Shown one piece after another: positions 9,301 to 16,314 of a stretch of DNA of 64,000 nucleotides. The notes below the pieces were generated by a model. That model did no database searches. It saw only the letters and a program-made list of their open reading frames with translations, and was not told the DNA's origin. The DNA is taken from contig NZ_KQ949110.1 of NCBI RefSeq assembly GCF_001514305.1, positions 1 to 64,000 of the forward strand, read 5' to 3'. Origin of the DNA: Streptomyces dysideae (lineage in GTDB: Bacteria > Actinomycetota > Actinomycetes > Streptomycetales > Streptomycetaceae). Position numbers and translations under genes: made by a program. Numbering within the stretch: the first letter of the stretch is position 1; every line of letters begins with the position of its first letter.

Positions 9301-10890
9301 ACCGCCACGGTGCAGGCTCTCGCGTGCGGCGAGGTGGTGGGCAGTCCCAGCGCGCTGACCGCGGACGAGTCGGGCCGACTGCTGCTGTGGGACCTCCACG
9401 GCGACGAACCGGTGAGTCCGTTGCGGCTGCCCCGCGGTCAGGGCCGGATCACCGCGCTCGCGCAGACGCTGGACGAGAACGGCAAGGCCCTCGCAGTCAC
9501 GGCGGACGACGCGGACCGGGTCCGCTTCTGGTCGCTCGTCACCGAGGAGGAACAGGGCCCCGGAATCCGCCACCCGTCACCGGTCAGGGCCCTCATCGCC
9601 CTCACGGCCCGGGGCGCGGAGCAGATCGTGACCGCCGGAAAGGACGGGCACATACGGCTGTGGAACGCCCGCACCCACGAACTGACCGCGCGGTCGGCCG
9701 CGCCGCACGATGGCCAAGTTTCCGCGCTGACCTGCGTCACCGGCGAGGAGGGCGTCCGGATCCTGAGCGGCGGCAGCGACTGGACGATCCGCAGCTGGGA
9801 CCCGGAGGAGGACAACCGCCTGCTGTCGGAGGTCAACCGCTTCGTCGGCCACATGGGCGCGGTGACCGCTCTCGCCCACCCGGAGTCCGACCCGCCGGTC
9901 GTCATCTCCGCGGGCACGGATCCGGTGCTACGGGTGTGGAACGTGCCGTGGGAGCGTCAGCGTCCGAGCACGCCGGTCGGACACACCTCCTGGGTCACCG
10001 CCCTCTCGATCGCCACGCTCCCCGACCGCGTCCTGCTCGCCTCGGCGGGGGCGGACGGCCACATCCACCGCTGGCACCTCACCAACGGAACTCCGTACGG
10101 CAGCACCCCCATCGCCGCGGGCGACGCGCCCGTGCACGCCCTCACCAGCACCGTCCTGGACGGCCGGCCGGTCCTTGCGGCGGGGGGAGCCGACGGCCGT
10201 ATCCACCTCCTGGACGTGGCCGACGGCACACCGTACAGCACCCCCGTCACCACCGGCACCGGCCCCGTGCACGCGCTCACGGCCACCGACCTCGACGGTC
10301 GCGTCGTCCTGCTGTCGGGGGGTGCCGACGGGCTGCTGCTCTGCTGGGACGCGGCGTCCGGTGAGAGGCGGGGGCTGCCGTTCGCCGGCCATCACGGCGG
10401 CATCAACGCCGTGGCCCGCGTGGACGTGGAGGGTAGACCTACCGCTGTCTCGTGCGGTGACGACGGCACCCTGCGGACCTGGGACCTGCAGACCGGCCTG
10501 GCCACGCGGGCTCCGGTCGCAGCGCACGACGGATGGGCGACGGCACTGGCCTGCACGGTGCGCGACGACGGCACCGCGATCGCGGTCACCGGCGGGCAGG
10601 ACGGCACCGTACGTGTCTGGGACCTGGCGAGCGGCACCGCGCTGCTGGATCCGCTGGAGGTATCGGGCGGTGTCAACGCTGTGGCCTGCGGCGTCGTCTT
10701 CGGAGTACCGGTGGTGGTCGCCGCCGACGACTGCGCCCTGCGCGTCTGGGACCTCGCGTCGGGCCGGCTGCGGGAGAACATCGGGGTACCGGGAACGGTG
10801 CCCGCCCTGCTCCTGCGCGATCACCAACTCGTCCTGGGCTGCGAGTGGGAGGTCGTGGTGCTGCGCCATACCGGGAACCGGGAGAGCTGA
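6391..10890 (+). CDS. Caspase-like peptidase fused to STAND NTPase and 14-blade WD40 propeller (ternary-system effector)
   Basis: Fourth gene of the operon, 1499 residues from GTG 6391. Residues about 42-290 are a caspase/metacaspase-like peptidase with catalytic His138 (LSHG) and Cys184 (LDLCHAG). Residues about 350-720 are a NACHT/STAND-type NTPase with Walker A GSPGAGKS at 377-384 and Walker B VIVDALDE near 475-482. A helical connector at about 757-870 (LRHLAQHAVDAGR, then YRTSAHL) leads into about 14 WD-type blades (residues 880-1493), enough for two seven-bladed rings. By family precedent, the propeller senses, the NTPase oligomerises and the peptidase kills or processes target proteins when activated. 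The blades are divergent from one another, unlike those at 53.5-55.2 kb. The peptidase substrate is unknown. Confidence 0.9.
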   Translation: MTATTGEPSTPARPDGEPPRPPGDSADAAPDVEAVRGVRRRALSIGVSGFAPHPDFGSEDEDEPDPFPFALDHVTALKEALEHEAFGYVCTTLTTLGTEITGTANDPGPTAAALGAAMREALMESSGDDVLIVHVLSHGLPRATGLYVLGSDSAYLPETSVDAWLAAIEDFPGRPAVLFLLDLCHAGKAARQDWQLRSLDGSNRAWVVAAAGEAQVALDGRFTRAVAEVLNDIAEKRIQYDDSRPFIDYYWFVDEVQARVNLLAEASGGLRQRVTAVAVDRAAPDLPFLPNPCHDSSRRNRVRSEIGAELGHELGAFLDEVVGLAHFARHARGGAGFPEVSRAQDGEGLFTGRAAETALLADWLEDETASRICVVTGSPGAGKSALIGVLLCAAHPELRARTRPLWEPLGRSVTVSAPPAAVHARQRTLREIVDAVVRQLGLRPAAPNGEAPADWTVEALIDALRRLTGPPPVVIVDALDEMRYPHEAVTTLLQPLGTAVRPDGRPVCRLLLGARDEEPFTTLVDSAATSGVLVDLDATRPEDLETDLREYIVKLLSVALGDTMADGPAQEAVTGFAAATAKAIAGTATGPYLMVALYTSYVLQDSVRPRLGDAATARELGAEVPLTLPGLLDLSFGQDHTHQLLRPVLAALSFAQGDGMPVSAVTAVARAFASAPVRVDDTTVGQLLDDVRAFLRSVPDRGTMLYGLLHKSVADELRRHPVPMGTQLSDAPEILVYEALLGALRSGPDDRPSWSEPHSYQLRHLAQHAVDAGRFDELCGDPEFLVHADPDWLVPELRHAVSEPARSAAAVYRTSAHLHRRVEAGQRRHILALDAVRHEARTFADRLADPAPGTGSLMLWRPSWATGGRISAAHAFTLQMPDNRVTALAATTIGDTPFVVTGSRNGRIRVWDTGTGRQRASSAPRFGEVQALVCTEVEGAPVLLGAGSGGALALWNLPDLTPRSLALEGHTATVQALACGEVVGSPSALTADESGRLLLWDLHGDEPVSPLRLPRGQGRITALAQTLDENGKALAVTADDADRVRFWSLVTEEEQGPGIRHPSPVRALIALTARGAEQIVTAGKDGHIRLWNARTHELTARSAAPHDGQVSALTCVTGEEGVRILSGGSDWTIRSWDPEEDNRLLSEVNRFVGHMGAVTALAHPESDPPVVISAGTDPVLRVWNVPWERQRPSTPVGHTSWVTALSIATLPDRVLLASAGADGHIHRWHLTNGTPYGSTPIAAGDAPVHALTSTVLDGRPVLAAGGADGRIHLLDVADGTPYSTPVTTGTGPVHALTATDLDGRVVLLSGGADGLLLCWDAASGERRGLPFAGHHGGINAVARVDVEGRPTAVSCGDDGTLRTWDLQTGLATRAPVAAHDGWATALACTVRDDGTAIAVTGGQDGTVRVWDLASGTALLDPLEVSGGVNAVACGVVFGVPVVVAADDCALRVWDLASGRLRENIGVPGTVPALLLRDHQLVLGCEWEVVVLRHTGNRES

Positions 10891-10895
10891 CCGCC

Positions 10896-11720
10896 TCAGG
10901 CGGAGGGGAGGAACGGGCCCAGCTCACGGGCGAGTTCCGGCTGAGCCAGATAGCGTGTCGCCTTGTGCGAGGCCACCAGGCCCAGAGAGACCTCGTAGTG
11001 GGCGTCGATGCCCGGGAAGCGGCTGGGCAGATCGCGCGGCAGGGCCACGATGTCGCCCACGTCCGCGATGTTCACCCAGCGTCTGACCTTCGGAGGCCGC
11101 AGCCCCTTGTTCTCGTCGTTGCCCTCGCCCAGCGAGAGGCGCTCGAAGAACGCGTGCGGCATGCCGAGCGGCGAGCCGAGCGTCACGAGCAGATCGAGTT
11201 CGACCGGGCTGCGCCACAGCGTTTCGTACGCCACGACGGAGCCCAGTGAATGCGCGATCACCACCTTGGGCTTCCGCTCTTCCAGCACCCGCCCCAGCTC
11301 CGCGCGCACGGCCGCCCGGCGCGGCGAGTCGGGGTCCGAGACGTAGGTGTCCGCCTCACGGCACAGCATGATCACGAACCGTCGGGCCGCCGCACCGTAC
11401 CGTTCGGCCAGCCACTCGGCCGCCTGCCGGACGGGCTTGGTGCCCGGGCCCATCGTGACCTCCGTGGGCGCACCCAGCGCCGACACCCACTCCACCAGGA
11501 GTCGTTGGCCCCCTGGCGGCAGCAACTCGGCCTCGTCCGAGCCCTGAGTGGTTCCGACGTGGAGCAACTGGGCGTAGTAGGCGGTGTGAAGTGTCCTCGG
11601 CTCGGGGGGTAGCCCCAGCGCCTCACTCCACTCGGTGGCGAGCGCCACACCGGCCAGCTCCGCACTGCCGGCCTCGGTCAGGTACCGGTAGCACCGAATG
11701 CCGTGAACTCCGACGATCAT
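10896..11720 (-). CDS. Serine alpha/beta-hydrolase associated with the caspase effector
   Basis: 274 residues from ATG 11720, preceded by a strong GGGGGAGG site. It opens with the strand-turn MIVGVHGIRCY and has the nucleophile elbow VVIAHSLGS with Ser158. LVTLGSPLGMPH, an Asp-bearing NIADVGDIVALP and a His in SHKATRYL follow, a complete Ser-Asp-His set in lipase/PGAP1-like order. It is convergent with the caspase gene, leaving only 5 nt between stops. A close paralogue (55345-56220) lies in the same operon as the second caspase module, so the partnership is probably functional: hydrolysis of a lipid, ester or acyl group as a second effector, or control of the first. No signal peptide is visible, so it is probably cytoplasmic. 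Confidence 0.85.
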   Translation of the reverse strand: MIVGVHGIRCYRYLTEAGSAELAGVALATEWSEALGLPPEPRTLHTAYYAQLLHVGTTQGSDEAELLPPGGQRLLVEWVSALGAPTEVTMGPGTKPVRQAAEWLAERYGAAARRFVIMLCREADTYVSDPDSPRRAAVRAELGRVLEERKPKVVIAHSLGSVVAYETLWRSPVELDLLVTLGSPLGMPHAFFERLSLGEGNDENKGLRPPKVRRWVNIADVGDIVALPRDLPSRFPGIDAHYEVSLGLVASHKATRYLAQPELARELGPFLPSA

Positions 11721-12000
11721 GTCGCCTCCCCCGCCCGGCACCGACGCCGCGCCCCGCGGGCAGCGTAGGACACGAGCAGCGGCGTAAGCAGTCGAACCCA
11801 CGATCCCGCGAGGATGCGGCCGACGCCGTACAGCGAGAACAGCAGGAATCCGGCGAAGGTGCCGACCAGCACGCTTCCCCAGCCGTGCCGCCGCAGAACG
11901 ACGCCGGAGTCCAGGGCGAGTTTCACGTCGCCGAAGCCCACGCTCCCTGGGCTGCACAGGAACAGCAGGGTCAGGGCGTCGGGCAGCCGGTGTGCCGTGA
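11717..12000 (-). pseudogene. Fragment of an A24-type prepilin peptidase
   Basis: The frame ending at TGA 11717-11719 reads HRLPDALTLLF, then VGFGDVKLAL, then GSVLVGTFAGFLLFSLYGVGRIL. RLPDALTL and GFGDVK are hallmarks of type IV prepilin/leader peptidases, with the Asp in GFGD being a catalytic aspartate. The segment between them is much too short, and the N-terminal membrane part is missing, with an in-frame TAG near 12061. This is therefore a deleted remnant. Its stop overlaps the hydrolase start (ATGA, 11717-11720), so the hydrolase may have captured the fragment's end as its leader. Confidence 0.6.
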
Positions 12001-12249
12001 AGTCGACGAGGACTTGCTGGCGCGTCAGGTCCTCAAGGACCGGCTCTCGGTCGAGGATGTAGGCCTACGCCTCCGGCGCGGCGGGTGCTGGTTCCTGCGC
12101 CCGGCGGTGCTCGCGGGCCCACGCTCGGGCAGGTGACAGTCTCGTGGAGCTGACCTACGGCGCTGCGCCTCGGAGGCGTACGGAATCGCGGTGTTGACGG
12201 CGGCCGTCGCCGAGTGCCGCTGGGCACAACTGCCGACCTGCCGGTCCTC

Positions 12250-12639
12250 TCATCGCGGGCAGTCCCGGCCGGAATGGAACAGCATGCAGTCGCCGCAAAG
12301 CCGGTCGCCGCACTCCTGCCACTGCAGCAGACCTTCGCCCTAAGGGTCCTTCATCGGACCGCCGAGGCACAGCTGACCCTCCCGGCGCCGGGCGAGCCGG
12401 TCGGCCAAAACCTGAAGCGCGTCAACCCGGCCGACGAACCCGCTCACCATGACCAACTCGGAGGGCACATCGACGTGCACCAGGCGGCAGGCGGGGGCCA
12501 TCGCGCTGGTGAAGGCCGCCACCACGGGCGCGTCCTCGATCTCGCAGGCGAGTGAGTGAACGGTCCTCTGGGGCCTGATCTTCTGCCCTGCGGGCAAGGC
12601 GCGCCGGGCTCGAATGTCCGCTCTGTAACGGCTGGTCAC
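12250..12639 (-). pseudogene. Small unknown protein interrupted by a TAG codon
   Basis: The minus frame from about 12639 reads VHSLACEIEDAPVVAAF, then LVHVDVPSELVMVSGFVG, LQVLADRLARRR and LGGPMKDP before TAG 12340-12342. Read through the TAG, the same frame continues as GEGLLQWQECGDRLCGDC and ends naturally at TGA 12250-12252 (HSGRDCPR). Codon bias stays Streptomyces-like on both sides, so the TAG looks like a point nonsense mutation in one gene of about 100-130 residues with a Cys pair (CGDRLCGDC) near the end. Its true start is not clear. Family not recognised. Confidence 0.5.
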
Positions 12640-12810
12640 CCTTCATCCCCGATGAGGTCGGCAGCGGGGCAGCCACCTCGACCAGACCGGCGGCGCGGCT
12701 GGCGCGTTGGCTCCGGTCGCCGCCTTCTTCCTGCCGCGCCCTCGAAACCGGGTGCATCGCCGTTACGGCACGGGGATGCTGGCCTTCTCGGGGCACACGA
12801 TGGGGAGCCG

Positions 12811-13815
12811 ATGGGGTACACCGCCCTGCACGCGGACTGGGGCCGGCTGGATGCGTCGCTGGACGATCTCGGATGCGGCCGGTCCTGGGCGGACGTCCAC
12901 CGCGTGAAAGGTCTGGAGCTGGCGTGTCCGGAGTGCCGGGGAAGGGTTTTCGCGCGCATCTCCCCCCACCGTGCCAGGCACTTCTACCACCAGGTGCGGC
13001 CCCACGACTGCGCGCTGGCGAACGAGTCGCCCGAGCATCACCTGCTGAAGCTGGAGCTGGCCACCGCCGCCCGGGCAGCGGGCTTCAGAGCCGAGCTGGA
13101 GGTCAGCGACGAGGCCCGGACCTGGCGTGCCGACGTGCTGGTCTTCGATGGGCGGGACCGGCCGTTCATGGCGCTGGAGGCGCAGTTGTCACCGATGACG
13201 CCGCAGGATGCTCGGATGCGGACGGACCGCTACGCGGCGGACGGTGTAGCGGTGTGCTGGGTCTCGGTGGAGAAGCGGCCGTGGGAGCGCGGCGTGCCCT
13301 CCCTGCGGGTAGTGCCCCCCAGGAACCGCGGGGAGGCGTGGACAGTACGCCACGGGATGGCGCGCTACACCTGGGTGGCGCCGCACACGCTGAAGACGAA
13401 GGCGGCGTGGACCCACGTCTCCTGCTCCCTCGTCGATGCGATCCGGTGGATTCTTCAGGGCCGGGTGCATGCCCATACCGGCCCGGAGGCAACGGTGTGG
13501 TGGACCGCCCGCTCCTACGTCCAACTGGCCATCGTCCGGGCCCGGCTGGAGGCCGACGCCGAAGCCGTCCTCCAGGCGGCCGCCGCCGAGCAACGCCGGC
13601 AGGCCGCGGACATGCGGGCCGCTTCGGCGGAACGGCGCAGACTGGCTGCCGAGGACCATCGGCAGGCCGCTGAGGAACAGGCGCGGGAAGATCGGGCGGA
13701 GCAGGAGCGGCTGACGCCCTTCTTCGAGCACGCGGGTATGGACGCCGCGTTGTGGCCCGCGTTCATGCACATGGTCCGCTCCACTTCCGGCAAGGCCGTC
13801 GAGTGCGGCGCCTAG
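12811..13815 (+). CDS. CoiA-like nuclease-domain protein, truncated by a TAG codon
   Basis: 334 residues from ATG 12811 (GGGGAG site just upstream). The N-terminus carries a zinc-ribbon-like ACPECRGRVFARISPHR followed by an ARHFYH region. A PD-(D/E)XK-type core follows: ESPEHHLLKLELATAAR, then TWRADVLVFD and FMALEAQLS (Asp, then Glu-x-Gln). This is the plan of competence protein CoiA relatives, predicted DNA nucleases. A long Ala/Arg/Glu/Gln-rich helix near 240-300 is probably a coiled coil. The frame stops at TAG 13813-13815, but the same frame continues coherently to 14070 (next entry), so the protein appears cut short. The nuclease core itself is intact. A second CoiA-like gene is at 28856-29668. 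Confidence 0.75.
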   Translation: MGYTALHADWGRLDASLDDLGCGRSWADVHRVKGLELACPECRGRVFARISPHRARHFYHQVRPHDCALANESPEHHLLKLELATAARAAGFRAELEVSDEARTWRADVLVFDGRDRPFMALEAQLSPMTPQDARMRTDRYAADGVAVCWVSVEKRPWERGVPSLRVVPPRNRGEAWTVRHGMARYTWVAPHTLKTKAAWTHVSCSLVDAIRWILQGRVHAHTGPEATVWWTARSYVQLAIVRARLEADAEAVLQAAAAEQRRQAADMRAASAERRRLAAEDHRQAAEEQAREDRAEQERLTPFFEHAGMDAALWPAFMHMVRSTSGKAVECGA

Positions 13816-14070
13816 AGCCCCGCCCACGGCAACGGACTGCTCCTCTACAGCCGTCCGCGTAAGGACAGTGCGTTCCAACTGGCCGGTGTGGTGTGCCCTG
13901 ACCCCTCGGTGCTCGCCCGGTGGCCCGCGGACCTGACGATCCTGGTCCCCGGTCAGGCCTGGCTCTCGCGTATCGAGGAGGCCGCCCGGAGCCCGCTGAA
14001 AGTCGCGGTCTTGAATCCGGTCACCAAGCGCTGCGCCTACGAGCGCGTCGGCCCCGGACTGCGACGCTGA
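13816..14070 (+). pseudogene. Detached C-terminal end of the CoiA-like gene
   Basis: In the same frame as the gene before it, immediately past TAG 13813-13815, the sequence reads SPAHGNGLLLYSRPRKDSA, then GVVCPDPSVLARWPADLTIL, AWLSRIEEAARSP and NPVTKRCAYERV, ending at TGA 14068-14070. The composition and amino acid order are those of a folded protein tail. This indicates that an original gene of about 1.26 kb (12811-14070) acquired one nonsense codon. Between 14071 and the next stop codon at 14205 nothing further was seen. Confidence 0.6.
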
Positions 14071-14204
14071 CAACGAGCGCGTCCCGTGTTCAGGCGTCCC
14101 GGGCTGGTCCTCCCCCGGTGGCGTTGCCCACGAGGGCGTCGCGCTGACGGCCGAGCGGTCGTCCGGTTCGAGGCTGGTGGCCGTGTGCTGGTGGATACCG
14201 CGTC

Positions 14205-16277
14205 TTACTTGCGGGAGTAGGCGGAGGGTGTGGTGCGGTTGCCGGCGACGAGCCCGACGACGACTGCCCGGTCTGTTGTGGCCCCGCGGGGCCGGTGGGC
14301 GGTGGTCCAGGCGACTTCATCGACGCGCAGATTGCCTTGGGTGTCGTTCTTCGGGGTGAGGTCCAGGACGAGGAGTTGTCCGAAGGGGGCGTTGGTGTTG
14401 CTGTACTCGGCGGCCTGGGTGAGGTAGCGGCTTTCGAGGTACTGGGGATCGTTGTCGGTGGCGTCCTGTTTGATTTCGGTGAGGTAGCGCAGGGCTCCGA
14501 AGTGTGCCATGACATCGGCGCGGCCCATGCCCACGTCGACGGGTTCGACAAGGACGACGTTGTGCAGGGGGCCTTTTTGGAGCCACTGATGGAAGTCGCG
14601 TTGCAGGTCGGCCTCGACGGGCTTGCGGTCTCCCTCGGGTTTGCGCCGGTAGTCGAAAGGGGGTGGTTCGCCCTTCTTGGTGGAGCCGAGGAGGTTGGTG
14701 CGGGTGATGTCGGAACGGCTCTTGAGGAAGAGGAGGGTTTGCTCGACCAGCACGGAGAAGGTCTGGCGGACTTCCCCCGTGAACGAGGGATGGGCGGACA
14801 ACTCGGCCATGAGCTGGTCGAGTTTGGGCACGATGAGCGGATCGGTGGCTTTGAGGCGGGCGACGTCGCTGTCGTGGGCGAAGCCTTCCAGTACGCGGAG
14901 CTGCTGGTCGTCGAGTGTTCTGGCGATGCCCAGGGCTTGGTCGTTGAGCTGGAGGAGCAGGGTCGGTGCTAGGCGTTGCAGGCGGGCGAGCACTGCTCCG
15001 CCGGGGTCGTCGTCATCGCTGCCGTCGTCGGCGGAGGAGTTGGCGGAGTTCGTCTCGCGCTGGGCCGCGGTCTCGATCGCGGTGAGCAGGGTGATGGCGG
15101 TGGCGGCATCGAAGTCGCGGGCGGCGTGCTGGGTTGTTTCCTGGGCGGCGCGGCGCAGTTGTGCCAGGAATGCCTGCTGGCGCAGGAAGCCGTCTTCGAT
15201 CGCGGGCTGGACCAGCAGGGCCAGGCCTTGGCCTGTGCCGCCGGTCAGGGGGCGGACAGTACGGGCGGCGCTGTAGGCGGCGAGGACGGTGTCGAGGGCT
15301 TGCCAGGCGTCCATCCAGGCGTCGTCTTGGAGGGTGGTGGCTGCGGCGCGTAGTTGGAGGACGAGGTGGTGCCAGGCGATTTCTGCTGAGCGGCGCGGTT
15401 GGAGCCATTCGGGCTGGTGGGTGCGGTGGATCCAGGCCTGGCGCTGGTCCAGGGTGCTGGCGATCTGGTCGGCGGCGTGGTTGATGGTTGCTGCGTCTGC
15501 CCGGCCGAAGGCGAGGATGGCGTCGCAGACCGCTGCGTAGGTGAGGGCGTCGTGGCGGGCTTCTTCGGCCTGGGCGGCGGTCTCGAACTGATGGCGGGCC
15601 TGGACGAGATGGGTGGTGACGGTGCCGATGTCCTGGGAGGACAGGGCGCGGCGTAGAAGGTCGCAGCCGAGTTCGAACATCGCGTCCACGTCGGTGGCTT
15701 CGTCGTGGGTGAGGTGCTGCAGCAGGGTGCGTACCGTGTCGGCGAAGGTGTCCTCGTCGGCCCAGCGGTCGAGGGTGAGGCCGAGGAGGCGGGGCAGGCG
15801 TTCGAGGAAGTCTTCGGGGCCGTCGGTCGGCACGTCTTCGAGCGCCTGCCACAGTTTGAAGGGGGTGACCGCTTCGGCGACCGCCAGGCGTACGGCTCCT
15901 TCGAGGCGGGCGGCGGCCAGGAGCGGTGCGGCCTCGATGCGGTCGGGCAGTCCGTCCAGCAGGGCTGCGGTCAAGGGTTTGCCCAGTGCCTTGGCGGCTG
16001 CGGGGCTGTGGAGGAGGGCGTCCATGGATGCGGTGAGGTGGAGGACGCTGCGCTGTGCGGCGAGCCCTTCAGGCAGTGCGGTGGCTGCGGGCTGCCATTG
16101 GGTGTCGCTGCGGTTGTATGCGTCGGCGACGGCTTCGGCGAGGTAGGGGGCGAAGGGGCCGGCGGCCACGTCGCCGGCCTGGCTGGCGACGGTGTCGGGG
16201 GCGAGGCCGAGGGCAGGGAAGGTGATGGGCTGGCCGTCTGCGGCCAGTTCGGTCAGCCGGTCGGCGAGTTGCGGCAC
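14205..16277 (-). CDS. ABC-3C/Lamassu-like effector with C-terminal PD-(D/E)XK nuclease-like domain
   Basis: Last gene of a leftward three-gene operon. 690 residues from GTG 16277, with AGGAAAGGA as ribosome site. The first 550 residues are mostly helical, Ala/Leu/Gln-rich and of unknown family, with an acidic linker (SSADDGSDDDDPGG) near 410. The last 130 residues look like a restriction-endonuclease fold: VEADLQRDFHQWL (the leading Glu), GRADVMAHFG (Asp near 588) and LTEIKQ (Glu-x-Lys near 602). Nuclease effectors of this kind pair with SMC/Rad50-like ATPases in Lamassu and ABC three-component systems, and the next two genes upstream supply such partners. DNA cleavage as the output is inferred. 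Confidence 0.7.
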   Translation of the reverse strand: MPQLADRLTELAADGQPITFPALGLAPDTVASQAGDVAAGPFAPYLAEAVADAYNRSDTQWQPAATALPEGLAAQRSVLHLTASMDALLHSPAAAKALGKPLTAALLDGLPDRIEAAPLLAAARLEGAVRLAVAEAVTPFKLWQALEDVPTDGPEDFLERLPRLLGLTLDRWADEDTFADTVRTLLQHLTHDEATDVDAMFELGCDLLRRALSSQDIGTVTTHLVQARHQFETAAQAEEARHDALTYAAVCDAILAFGRADAATINHAADQIASTLDQRQAWIHRTHQPEWLQPRRSAEIAWHHLVLQLRAAATTLQDDAWMDAWQALDTVLAAYSAARTVRPLTGGTGQGLALLVQPAIEDGFLRQQAFLAQLRRAAQETTQHAARDFDAATAITLLTAIETAAQRETNSANSSADDGSDDDDPGGAVLARLQRLAPTLLLQLNDQALGIARTLDDQQLRVLEGFAHDSDVARLKATDPLIVPKLDQLMAELSAHPSFTGEVRQTFSVLVEQTLLFLKSRSDITRTNLLGSTKKGEPPPFDYRRKPEGDRKPVEADLQRDFHQWLQKGPLHNVVLVEPVDVGMGRADVMAHFGALRYLTEIKQDATDNDPQYLESRYLTQAAEYSNTNAPFGQLLVLDLTPKNDTQGNLRVDEVAWTTAHRPRGATTDRAVVVGLVAGNRTTPSAYSRK

Positions 16278-16314
16278 GGCAGCCGTCCTTTCCTGCGTGC
16301 TGTCGGGTGCGGCA

